A stretch of DNA of 64,000 bases from Tethya wilhelma (Eukaryota > Porifera > Demospongiae > Tethyida > Tethyidae), in NCBI GenBank assembly GCA_964030475.1, contig CAXIPT010000003.1, forward strand, positions 1,108,369 to 1,172,368. The letters are read 5' to 3'. Below, piece after piece: positions 1-10,125 of this stretch. The translations under genes and the position numbers were made by a program. Position 1 is the stretch's first letter, and each line of letters starts with the position of its first letter. The notes under the pieces are model-generated. The model was not told the origin of the DNA and did not search any database. It worked only from the letters and a program-made list of their open reading frames with translations.

Positions 1-559
1 TTAGTAAGACAGGGTGCGTCTAATGAGAGCAGTGACTGCATTAAAGAAGACAAACAAAAGGAGAGATGGTTAGCTCGATTGTTTTTGCTTTGAAGAGTCC
101 AACACATACACAATATACGGGTGATGCTTCTAAGCCAACATCACATCAGTCTTATACTGTTCATGCAACCCATATAGGATTGACGTATCGTTGGTCAATG
201 CTGAATATTGAGAGTTGCAGTGGCATCGTTTATTTGTGAGGTGGTTATGTTATATATTTAGCCATGATTTCAACAGGCTTTTGGCTAAAGTTGCAAGCAT
301 AATTATTTGATTCCAGTTTATAATACAGGCCACCTCTTCATTAGGTTTTACTTAGACACTATCAACTCACATGTGTGTTTCTCCAAATATGCAAGCAGTT
401 ACAGAGAGAATCAGTCAGGTAGTGAGCTTCCCCTGCTCCTCAGCTGGCTCAAAAGCAACTTGGAGGCCTGGCATTCATCGATACGGATGCATGGCCTATG
501 GATACCCAGCAGGATAATGCTTTCAATTTTGCTTGGATGTCGTTATTTTGGACCATTTG
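1..559. other. No supported gene
   Basis: No coding sequence is supported here. A 102-codon open frame at 307-615 has no recognisable domain and runs into repeat sequence, so it is not called as a gene. Confidence 0.5.
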
Positions 560-945
560 TATATACGGTAGTATATGTCTACCGTAGCCGGGTAATACTT
601 GGTTACAACAGATAATAAAGTCTACCTAATAGCCCGAAAATAACACGTGAAGCGGGTGTCAATTGTATTTCTAGATAACGCACATCACATGGGGCGTGAT
701 CGATGGGTGCGGTTTCGAAGCCTAAGCGCTCAGAAATGCACAAAAGCCTCAGATCTCAGAAACTACAGCGTTTTGCAAGATTCTACACGTCAAATTTCAA
801 GATAATTTCGATTCATGAACGTAAGTACCTTCCATTTTGACTCTACAGCTGCCGTTCTTCAGATAACTTAGTAACAGACGGACAGACACACACACAAAAC
901 GACTACCGTAACCCTCTGCACGTGCTACGCACGTGCCGAGGCTTA
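560..945. repeat. Dispersed repeat abutting the first transporter copy
   Basis: The stretch opens with an imperfect inverted motif around TACGGTAGTATATG. It ends with a short run of ACAC and the palindrome-like CACGTGCTACGCACGTG at 920-936. Related TACGGTAGTAC motifs recur near 8795, 20940 and 26696. It directly abuts the broken 5' end of the downstream transporter gene, so its insertion probably removed that gene's start. The family name is not known to me. Confidence 0.5.
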
Positions 946-2840
946 ATGAATCATGGTGTGGTAGATCATTGAAGCGTCAGTGCTTGAAGTCTAAAGCTGT
1001 CGCTCTAATTCTTTTCTGGAATTTTTTAATATTGCTAGCATCTCAACCAGCTTTGGAGCCTTACTTAATACCGTCCTTTTTAAATATAATTACTGAGCCA
1101 AGGATATCAATTTCAACTGTAGCCTTGCTGATATACGGATTATCTGGATTGATAATGCTGTTATTTCCTCTCGGAGGATTTCTTGCTGATGTTTATTTTG
1201 GTCGGTTCAAAACAGTTCAGTGTAGTCTGTGGAATCTGTGGATCACTGTGTTTGCTCTTGTTTGCGTTGGGATTTCAGTTGGATTTGGATCCATTGTATG
1301 GCCATCAGATAATAACGTCAGAATTTCGATTGCTATAGTATGTACACTTTGTTTAATTGGTGGCATATTAATGCTTGTCAGCTATGTACTATTCAGTGGT
1401 AATGCAATTCAGTTTGGACTAGACCAGCTTCAAGATAACCCAGCTAGTGATTCACCTCTCTACATTTACTGGTTTGTTTGGGTGTATCATTTGGTTCTTT
1501 GTGTCTACCAATACTGTGCTAGCATTTACTTCTGTCTTGTAGTAACTAAACTAACTAATACTCTTACCTCACACGGCACTATCATGATTAATAATCATTA
1601 TAAGGGGACCCAAATTATACCATTGTCTATTATTGGAATCATCATATTTCTCAGTTTGGTGATTCTTCCTATCACTTTATGCCTCATTTGTCGTTGGCGT
1701 TTTCGAAGATGGTTTGTGATAGAACCAGGAGCTAATAATCCTTACAAGCTGGTTTATAAAGTCCTCAGGTTTGCTCTAAAACATAACCGTCCAGTTCAAC
1801 GCAGTGCTTTCACTTATTGTGAAGATGAGCTACCCTCTCGGCTGGATCTAGGAAAGAGCAAGTATGGTGGACCTTTCACTACTGAAGAAGTAGAGAATGT
1901 GAAAACTTTTGGTGGAATTGTTCGTGTTTTATTATCTCTTGGGCCAATTTTTATGATTGATTTAAATGCAGTAGATTCAATGGGAATCTTTTACACTCAT
2001 TTAGACTACAAATTGAACAATATATCTTTGGCAAACCATACTAGGTATTTTCCATATGCAAGCAATTCTGAAACTTGCATCTCCTTTTATTTCCCAAAAG
2101 CATTAAGTTCTGCCATGATAGTGATTATTATTCCACTATACATCTATCTCCTACGACCATATTTGAAATCCCATTGTTTGGGAACACTAAAACGGTTAGG
2201 AGTATCCATTGTGCTCTACACATTGTCTCTTTTGTTTTCATTTGCAATGGACACAGCTGGACATGATAAAGATCCCAAAGCTGGTTGTATGTTTAAAGAA
2301 CTGGAACGCCCTGAGCTTAATATTAGTAGGTATGAAGAGCCACTGAACTCAATTAATTCCAAAGGAATTATAGTGCAAATTGTACTGAATGGATTAGCAA
2401 TTCTTCTTTTTTACACAGCAGCCTATGAGTTCATATGTGCACAGGCACCTTACTCAATGAAAGGACTCATCATTGGAACATTCTTTGCCATCAAAGGACT
2501 CTTCAGATTTATTGGTGTTGTAGCTTTCTTAATCCCATTTCAACATTGGAACAGTTACAATGAAAGTGTCCCTTGGCTTAGTTGTGGTTTTGCCTACTAT
2601 CTACTCAATATTCTAATAGCTTTGATTGGTTTTGTTGCCTTCACAATTGTTGCTAGGGGTTACCACTACCGACAAAGAGATGAACTTTCAAACATACACG
2701 AATATGCAGAAAACTATTACTCCAATGCTCAAGATGAGCCAGGTTATGACTATGATGACTTGGATGAACATGAAGTGTATTCTGTTAGATATACACAACG
2801 TAGCATGAAAATGATCAGTGATCAAACAAGTGCTCTGTAA
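933..2840 (+). CDS. POT/PTR2-family transporter, copy 1, 5' end lost
   Basis: This is a proton-coupled oligopeptide-type (SLC15-like) membrane transporter of about 630 residues in one open frame. The signature GGFLADVYFGRFKT lies near residue 90, followed by the family loop QFGLDQLQD. A central cytosolic segment contains FVIEPGANNPYKLVYK, with several hydrophobic segments on each side. The C-terminal tail contains DEPGYDYDDLDEHEVYS, as in all its paralogues. The frame opens at a GTG rather than an ATG. The usual N-terminal stretch (TPLQPN to CPKSILKPQ) is missing, and homology begins only at LKRQCLKSKA, right beside a repeat. The true start is therefore lost or lies in an unseen upstream exon. 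A polyadenylation signal AATAAA lies at 2896-2901. Substrate and membrane location cannot be told from sequence; function of this copy is uncertain. Confidence 0.8.
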   Translation: MPRLNESWCGRSLKRQCLKSKAVALILFWNFLILLASQPALEPYLIPSFLNIITEPRISISTVALLIYGLSGLIMLLFPLGGFLADVYFGRFKTVQCSLWNLWITVFALVCVGISVGFGSIVWPSDNNVRISIAIVCTLCLIGGILMLVSYVLFSGNAIQFGLDQLQDNPASDSPLYIYWFVWVYHLVLCVYQYCASIYFCLVVTKLTNTLTSHGTIMINNHYKGTQIIPLSIIGIIIFLSLVILPITLCLICRWRFRRWFVIEPGANNPYKLVYKVLRFALKHNRPVQRSAFTYCEDELPSRLDLGKSKYGGPFTTEEVENVKTFGGIVRVLLSLGPIFMIDLNAVDSMGIFYTHLDYKLNNISLANHTRYFPYASNSETCISFYFPKALSSAMIVIIIPLYIYLLRPYLKSHCLGTLKRLGVSIVLYTLSLLFSFAMDTAGHDKDPKAGCMFKELERPELNISRYEEPLNSINSKGIIVQIVLNGLAILLFYTAAYEFICAQAPYSMKGLIIGTFFAIKGLFRFIGVVAFLIPFQHWNSYNESVPWLSCGFAYYLLNILIALIGFVAFTIVARGYHYRQRDELSNIHEYAENYYSNAQDEPGYDYDDLDEHEVYSVRYTQRSMKMISDQTSAL

Positions 2841-2901
2841 ATACAATAGTTATTATTAATGTAAGTAACTCTTGAAATGAATCAGTTGTTTGTTCAATAA
2901 A

Positions 2902-3613
2902 TTTAAAGAGTAGAGGTAACTATTTGTAACAGTTTCGTTCTATATGTTGATCATTATCATCATCCTCTCAGTCACTAGTTTGTGTGTTGCTTACCATGGC
3001 ATAAACAACGTAGTCGAACATGATAGTGATTGTTATTTTAGTATTGTTCTAACAGAAAAATATGAATATACAAATGTGCAGCTGTATAGTTATAAACTTT
3101 ACTCTCCAACAAGCAATTGAAGTAATGGCATAATAATTACATAATAACTTTTCTTAGCACACACAAATATGAAACTGTCAGTATATACATAAGCTTTTAG
3201 ACTAATAGTACAGCCTGTAGATCTAGAGTGTTAGGGCGGTCGAGTAAGCCTTGATTGCATGGTGGTTCGGCTCAGTGTATAGTTGGTTGTGTGACATAAA
3301 ATTATTTACACAGTCATGTGTGCACACGACCACACATATACCTGCATAGCAGCATAATAAAACTATAAGAAGCCTGTGAAACGAAAAAACTTTCTACTTG
3401 TCCATTTTTACAGTCTACCAATGTTGCGCATGCGCAGTTTGGTCTAGTAAATGCGATGCAATTTTCTATGTCTACGTACGCTGCATAATAAGAGTACACG
3501 TACTGTACATTGTGCAATTCAATTATGGTTGAACTCTGAGTGAATGAAATCACACTTACTGAACTTAGCTGATGAAATCTCCAGGTGACCTTTGAAAGCA
3601 GTGCTTTAAAAGT
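2902..3613. other. Intergenic spacer between transporter copies 1 and 2
   Basis: No gene, RNA or clear mobile element is visible. The stretch probably contains the copy 1 downstream flank and the copy 2 promoter. Confidence 0.4.
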
Positions 3614-5550
3614 ATGGCGGACGAAACTTCAAAGGACCCCTCTTCAACCAAACCAGCCACGTACAACCAACAGGTACACTTGCACACCATCAGTGTCTCC
3701 CAAATCAATACTGAAACCACAGAGTTTGAAGTCTAAAGCTGCAATACTGGTTCTTTTCTGGAATACCGTGGTTTTGTTGACATTTCAACCTTTACTGGAA
3801 CCGGACATAATAATTTCTTTCATAAGCCAAGTAACAATAGGAAAAGGAAATGTGATTATATTTGGGATAGCTGCGTTTGTATTGTTGTTTTTCCCAGTAG
3901 CTGGATTTCTAGCCGATGTTTGTTTTGGCCGATTCAAGACAATCAAATGTAGCTTATGGAATCTGTGGATCACTGTAAGTGTTGCTGTATGTATTTCTAT
4001 CTTTGGCATTGGGATTTGGCTGGGTGGTTTGTTAAGTACAGACTCTCAAACTATTGCTTTCATTGTAGGAATAACCACTCTTGCAGCTACATGTGCTCAT
4101 TTCACTGATCATAAGCTATGTATTATTCAGTGCTAATGTGATTCAGTTTGGACTAGACCAGCTTCAGGATGGTTCTGAAAGTGAATCTTCATTCTTTGTG
4201 TACTGGTTTGTTTGGGTGTACCACTTGATTCTTTGTCTGTACAAATTTAGTGCTAGTTCCGTTTACTGCTCTGCTTCTGGTTGGACACGATATTTATTGA
4301 TTCTATAGTTGTAGGATTCTTCGGTTTTGTTGGCTACATTGCTCTTCCTGCTACTCTTTGTCTCATTCGCCATCGACGTTTTCAAAGATGGTTTGTGATA
4401 GAACCAGGAGCTAACAATCCTTACAAGCTGGTTTATAAAGTCCTCAAGTTTGCTCTAAAACATGACCGTCCAGTTCAACGCAGTGCCTTCACTTATTGTG
4501 AAGATGAGCTACCCTCTCGGCTGGATCTAGGGAAGAGCAAGTATGGTGGACCTTTCACTACTAAAGAAGTAGAGAATGTGAAAACTTTTGGTAGAATTGT
4601 TCGTGTTTTGTTAACTGTTGGACCGATCTTCATGCTTGAACTATATAGCTGCTACTGGTTCTTTGTCAAACTTTTTCATGCATTTGGATTTTAGAGTTTA
4701 CAACCAATCTGATTCTCACGATTTATAAGAAAACGAAACTGAATATAGCCTAGTGAAACTAAGCAGTGCTGGAAGATGTACAGCCTTTGTTTACCCCAAA
4801 GCTCTAAGTTCTTTGATTATAGTCATTCTCATTCCACTCTACATCTATCTTCTACGTCCTTACTATTTGAAGTGCTGCTATAGTTTTGGAAACCTTAAAC
4901 GTTTAGGTGTAAGTATTTTACTATACACGTTATCTCTTGTGGTCTCATTTGCAATGGATACTGCTGGCCATTATAAAGACAATGGCGCCATTTGTATGTT
5001 CACAAGTGATAGTCTCCTGTCTGAAGGAGAGTTTTCTGGATTGCCTTTTTCAGGCCCGGTACCATTGTCTTCCATCAACTCCAACTTAATAGTTATACAA
5101 ATCATACTTAATGCTCTTGCAACCCTTCTCTTCTACACAGCAGCTTATGAGTTCATATGTGCTCAGAGCCCGCACACTATGAAAGGATTCATCATTGGAA
5201 CATTCTTTGCCATCAAAGGACTCTTCAAATTTATCGGAGTAGCTGCACTTTTGTTTCCATTCAGTTTTATTGGAACATTGACAACAAAAGTCTCCCCTGG
5301 CTTAGCTGTGGTTTTGTCTATTATCTGCTCAATATTTTAATAGCTATGGTTGGCTTTGTGGTCTTCATGTTTGTTGCTAGGGGTTACCACTACCGACAAA
5401 GAGATGAACCTTCGAACATCCACCAATATGCAGAGAACTAATGCTCAAGATGAACCAGGTTATGACTATGATGACTTGGATGAACATGAAGTGTACTCAG
5501 TTAGATCCAATGGGCCGGGCTCTAGACAACCCCCCATGCATGCTATGTAA
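3614..5550 (+). pseudogene. POT/PTR2-family transporter, copy 2, multiply frameshifted
   Basis: The order of family motifs is preserved: TPLQPN, CFGRFKT, QFGLDQLQD, FVIEPGANNPYK, YEFICAQSP and DEPGYDYDDLDEHEVYS. They are spread over three frames. Shifts are seen just after the ATG (about +7 bases against the paralogues), near 4090 (+1), near 4285, at about 4643 (+4, an extra TATA), near 5265 and near 5440 (loss of several bases). Because there are at least six breaks, sequencing error is a poor explanation and I call it a pseudogene. The central 4392-4610 block is still nearly identical to the other copies even at silent positions, which suggests recent decay or gene conversion. Confidence 0.85.
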
Positions 5551-5985
5551 CATTATCAACATTGTAAGTGTAATGACATTGTTGAACTTACACACTATGT
5601 ATCGATCTCCTTTGAACTTAGTACAAGGCTCTAGTATATGTGTGCTGTCTAATTAATTACTAATAGTCTATTAATTGTATTTTTTTTATTAACTATAATT
5701 ACTATTGTTATCATGCCACATTGCTGCATGTGTGGTCAAATTATTCTCTTTTGAGTTAACTCTAATGTAGACTGACAGCAATAATATTATGAAATTGAAT
5801 ATAAGAAGTGGGATATTGGGTTACCATACCATAGTAACACACATGTACGTACAAAGTCATGCACTTTGATCAAAGAGCTCCCTCCCATTACATGGTCACT
5901 GAGCTGCCAGTCTGAATGTATTAGTAACTATATCATGCATAATGGTACACTGAGGATCCATACATGAGGGATCTAGAATAAATAA
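5551..5985. other. Intergenic spacer
   Basis: No gene is supported. The right part (from about 5950) resembles the inner sequence of the foldback element seen near 25.3 and 27.6 kb (ACTGAGGATCC, ATGAGGGATC). Confidence 0.4.
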
Positions 5986-6095
5986 AAATGAAGTATAGTC
6001 ATGTGCCGAAATTGAGACATTCCTTGTTCCAATACTTTTTACTGCACTGCCCATTCCTACACTGCTTTTTCTTTTTAAATTTTTACTACTTGTAA
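5986..6095. repeat. Solitary half of a foldback (long inverted repeat) element
   Basis: It matches one arm of the foldback elements at 22592-22929, 25218-25622 and 27294-27706, sharing TGAAGTAxxGTCATGTGCCGAAATT, CTTGTTCCAATAC and TTTTTACTACTTGT. The opposite arm is missing. It runs straight into a minisatellite. Confidence 0.7.
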
Positions 6096-6350
6096 TAAGT
6101 AAAATCGCTTAAGTTAAATTGCTTAAGTAAAATCGCTTAAGTTAAATTGCTTAAGTAAAATCGCTTAAGTTAAAATCGCTTAAATAAAATCACTTAAGTT
6201 AAAATCGCTTATTAATAAGTATAAATTGCTTAAGTAAAATTGCTTAAGTAAAATCACTTAAGTTAAAATCGCTTAAATAAAATCACTTAAGTTAAAATCA
6301 CTTGAATAAAATCGCTTAAGTGAAATTGCTTATAAGTTAAAATCGATTTT
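6096..6350. repeat. Minisatellite, alternating 14-base units
   Basis: About 255 bases consist of alternating AAGTAAAATCGCTT and AAGTTAAATTGCTT units with point changes. The array lies about 80 bases upstream of the start of transporter copy 3. Any effect on that promoter is speculative. Confidence 0.9.
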
Positions 6351-6432
6351 ACCCTCCAGGGCCACCATAATAGACAGTAACAATATCAACTACAACAAAA
6401 AAAAAAAGAAGCCTCCAATTTGTCGGTGAATT

Positions 6433-8341
6433 ATGATGAAAGAAAGGACCCCTCTTCAACCAAACAAGCCACCTACAACCAACAGGTACACTTGTACACC
6501 ATCAGTGTGTCCCAAGTCAATACTAAAACCACAGAGTTTGAAGTCTAAGGCTACAATTCTGATTCTTTACTGGAATATGGTGGTTTTGTTGACATTTCAA
6601 ATAGTGCTAGAACCAGACATATTATCTTCTTTTTTCATGTCAGTTAATTTACCTATGTGGGTGAATTTGATGATCTACGGGTTAGCTGCATTTGTATTAC
6701 TGTTCTTCCCAATAGCTGGATTTGTAGCTGACATTCATTTTGGTCGATTCAGGACAATCACATACATGTAGCTTATGGAACCTGTGGGTCACTGCTATCA
6801 TTGGATGTTGTATCACTGGCTTTGCAATTGGCTTTATCAGTTTAATTTCGGATCATGTATCTGATAGTACTCTGACCACAATAATTGTTGTAATGAGCAC
6901 TCTTGGAGCAATCTCTGGTATTTCACTGCTGGTCAGCTATGTGTTTTTCAGTGCAAATGTGATTCAGTTTGGACTAGACCAGCTCCAAGATACTACTGCA
7001 AGTGACTCTTCCTTGTTTGTATATTGGTTTGTTTGGGTTTACCACTTTGTTCTTTGTCTTTACAAGTTTAGTGCAAGTTCTATTTACTGCAGTTCTGATA
7101 TTGATGACTGGACACCTTTTATATTTACACTGCTTATAGTTATAGGATTCCTCATTTTCCTTGGCTATGTAACTCTTCCTATTACTCTATGCCTCATTCG
7201 TCATCGACGTTTTCAAAGATGGTTTGTGATAGAACCAGGAGCTAACAATCCTTACAAGCTGGTTTATAAAGTCCTCAAATTTGCTTTAAAACATGACCAT
7301 CCAGTTCAACGCAGTGCCTTCACTTATTGTGAAGATGAGCTACCCTCTCGGCTGGATCTAGGGAAGAGCAAGTATGGTGGACCTTTTACTACTGAAGAAG
7401 TGGAGAATGTGAAAACTTTTGGTAGAATTGCTCGTGTTTTGTTAACTCTTGGACCTATTTTTATAATAGAATTAGCTGCTACTGGTTCACTATCACAATT
7501 TTACATGCATTTGGACTTCAAAGTTGACAACGAATCTGACTATAATTCTTATCAAGTGAAACCAAGCAGTACTGCAAGATGTAGGGTGCTTGTTTACCCA
7601 AAAGCACTTAGTTCTTTAACTATAGTGATTCTCATTCCACTCTACATTTTTCTCCTACGACCATATTTTTTGAGGTGCTGCTACAGATTTGGGAACCTAA
7701 AACGTATAGGTGTATCAATTATATTGTACATGTTATCTCTTGTGGTCTCATTTGCAATGGATACTGCTGGACATGATAAAGACAATGGAGCTATTTGTAT
7801 GTTTGATAGAATTATCTACGGAGAGGAGGAATTTGAACGTTTTGTTCCTAAACCATTGACTTCCATCAATCCCAACTTGATTTTAATACAAGTTGTACTC
7901 AATGGATTTGCAACCCTTTTCTTCTACACAGCAGCGTATGAGTTCATATGTGCTCAGAGTCCTCACTCAATGAAAGGACTCATCATTGGAACATTCTTTG
8001 CCATTGAAGGGCTTTTCAAATTTATTGGAGTTGCTGCAATTTTATATCCCTTCAGTTTCAGCCATTGGAACAATGGTCCTTCGTGGCTTAGTTGTGGTTT
8101 TGCCTACTATCTACTCAACATTATAATAGCATTGATTAGTTTAGTGGCATTTACCTTGGTTGCTAGGGGTTACCGCTACCGACAAAGAGATGAACCTTCA
8201 AGTATCTATCATTATGTGGACAACTACTATTCAAACATTCAAGATGAACCAGGTTATGACTATGATGATTTGGATGAACATGAAGTGTACTCTGCTAGAT
8301 CAAATGGCTCTAGACAACATCAAATACATGCTTTATATTGA
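6433..8341 (+). pseudogene. POT/PTR2-family transporter, copy 3, single frameshift
   Basis: This copy starts at ATG 6433 (MMKERTPLQPN), a start supported by matching paralogue N-termini. It reads to the GYDYDDLDEHEVYSARS tail. The only break is at about 6760-6772, where the paralogues have ACAATCAAATGTAG and this copy has four extra bases (ATCACATACATG). That divides the gene into a 112-codon frame and a long second frame. All later transmembrane and loop motifs (QFGLDQLQD, FVIEPGANNPYK, YEFICAQSP) are intact. With one indel only, it may be a young pseudogene or a sequencing error in a working gene. The N-terminal ERTPLQ resembles acidic dileucine-type sorting signals of lysosomal SLC15 relatives, but that is a weak analogy. 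Confidence 0.8.
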
Positions 8342-8967
8342 CATCTGCACACATATACATACATTAATTGCACGACTATTTTATATTCTGTTGTAAATGC
8401 ATATAATAATTATTATATTATATTTAACTAAGGCTTATTTGCATGTAGTACTCTTTTCTTGGTTGTTTTGTTTTATCAATAGAAATATGCTCCCAGCATA
8501 CCAGTTCTCCCCTAATTTGATCTGATATAATAAGTGAAAGGTTAAAAGGGAGAGCCTGGGAACAAGCGTTATAGTAGCACTGTATCTACAGATAATACTA
8601 TAATTATTATTATAAAATTTGCATGTTTTTAGCTTTAATATATCATCATTTCATGCAGTTAGTTTTCTCATGTCTTTATAGTTGTAATCATCTTGTCTCT
8701 TGTGTTACTATACACATAATTGTGGTAAACATGATAGCCATGATCATAGTGTTTATTGTGAATACTTTATTTTTTAAAATTTATATTTTTGTTGTATTCC
8801 CAGTACGGTAGTACTGGGTACACAGGAATGGCACGGATGGCCCATTAGCGCAATACAAATATTCACGCGAATAACTCTGCAAAAACTGAGCGCTTAGCAC
8901 TAAAAGGCTTCTAAAGCTACTATTTAGCTCTTTCTCTTTCTAATGAGCCCAAAAACATGGCCTAAAA
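8342..8967. other. 3' flank of copy 3 followed by repeat sequence
   Basis: The first about 300 bases resemble the 3' UTRs after copy 4 and at 22211 (CTTGGTTGTTTTGTTTTATCA). From about 8795 a repeat related to those at 20936 and 26692 begins (CAGTACGGTAGTACTGG, GGAATGG, GCCCATTAGCGCAATACAAA) and runs into the N gap. No gene is supported. Confidence 0.5.
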
Positions 8968-9777
8968 NNNNNNNNNNNNNNNNNNNNNNNNNNNNNNNNN
9001 NNNNNNNNNNNNNNNNNNNNNNNNNNNNNNNNNNNNNNNNNNNNNNNNNNNNNNNNNNNNNNNNNNNNNNNNNNNNNNNNNNNNNNNNNNNNNNNNNNNN
9101 NNNNNNNNNNNNNNNNNNNNNNNNNNNNNNNNNNNNNNNNNNNNNNNNNNNNNNNNNNNNNNNNNNNNNNNNNNNNNNNNNNNNNNNNNNNNNNNNNNNN
9201 NNNNNNNNNNNNNNNNNNNNNNNNNNNNNNNNNNNNNNNNNNNNNNNNNNNNNNNNNNNNNNNNNNNNNNNNNNNNNNNNNNNNNNNNNNNNNNNNNNNN
9301 NNNNNNNNNNNNNNNNNNNNNNNNNNNNNNNNNNNNNNNNNNNNNNNNNNNNNNNNNNNNNNNNNNNNNNNNNNNNNNNNNNNNNNNNNNNNNNNNNNNN
9401 NNNNNNNNNNNNNNNNNNNNNNNNNNNNNNNNNNNNNNNNNNNNNNNNNNNNNNNNNNNNNNNNNNNNNNNNNNNNNNNNNNNNNNNNNNNNNNNNNNNN
9501 NNNNNNNNNNNNNNNNNNNNNNNNNNNNNNNNNNNNNNNNNNNNNNNNNNNNNNNNNNNNNNNNNNNNNNNNNNNNNNNNNNNNNNNNNNNNNNNNNNNN
9601 NNNNNNNNNNNNNNNNNNNNNNNNNNNNNNNNNNNNNNNNNNNNNNNNNNNNNNNNNNNNNNNNNNNNNNNNNNNNNNNNNNNNNNNNNNNNNNNNNNNN
9701 NNNNNNNNNNNNNNNNNNNNNNNNNNNNNNNNNNNNNNNNNNNNNNNNNNNNNNNNNNNNNNNNNNNNNNNNNNNNN
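8968..9777. other. Assembly gap of 810 Ns
   Basis: This is an unsequenced run. It removes the outer part of the retrotransposon's long terminal repeat and the insertion junction. Confidence 0.99.
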
Positions 9778-10125
9778 TGAAGTAACCAAGTGGTTTATTG
9801 TAGAAATGTAAAAGATGAATAACAGAGAAATGCTAGCTCTATTTATACTAACTAGATACAAAACTAATAAGTATTGCACAACATCCTGTAGATCTATACA
9901 GAAATGAGATAAGTCCTAGGTAGCAGAACTAAGGAAGTAAATACTCTAGAAAGCATTACATCATAAGGGAAAATGATCTAGCTAATAAGTGAAAATAAGG
10001 ATGTAGACTCAAAAGCATAAAAAGCTAAATAGTATAAACAGTATGTTGAACAATGGTAAAACATGCAGAGATCAAAGTAAGTAAGTATAGTGTTCCAAAA
10101 TTATAGTTATTCTAAATATATCACA
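9778..10125 (-). mobile_element. Partial 3' long terminal repeat of a Ty3/gypsy element
   Basis: On the minus strand a purine-rich run AAAAGGGGAGGAAA (around 10126-10139) is followed by TGTGATATATTTAG. This is the expected polypurine tract and TG start of a 3' LTR. The pol reading frame ends 19 bases into it, as is common. The LTR is cut by the N gap, so its end, its partner LTR and the target duplication cannot be seen. Confidence 0.6.

Noticed and set aside
307..615. 102-codon frame
   Set aside because: No domain, no paralogue, and it overlaps repeat sequence.
6096..6350. Possible CRISPR-like array
   Set aside because: Units are contiguous without unique spacers, and the genome is eukaryotic; it is a minisatellite.
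8943..9879. Long frames over the N gap on both strands
   Set aside because: They consist almost entirely of undetermined residues.
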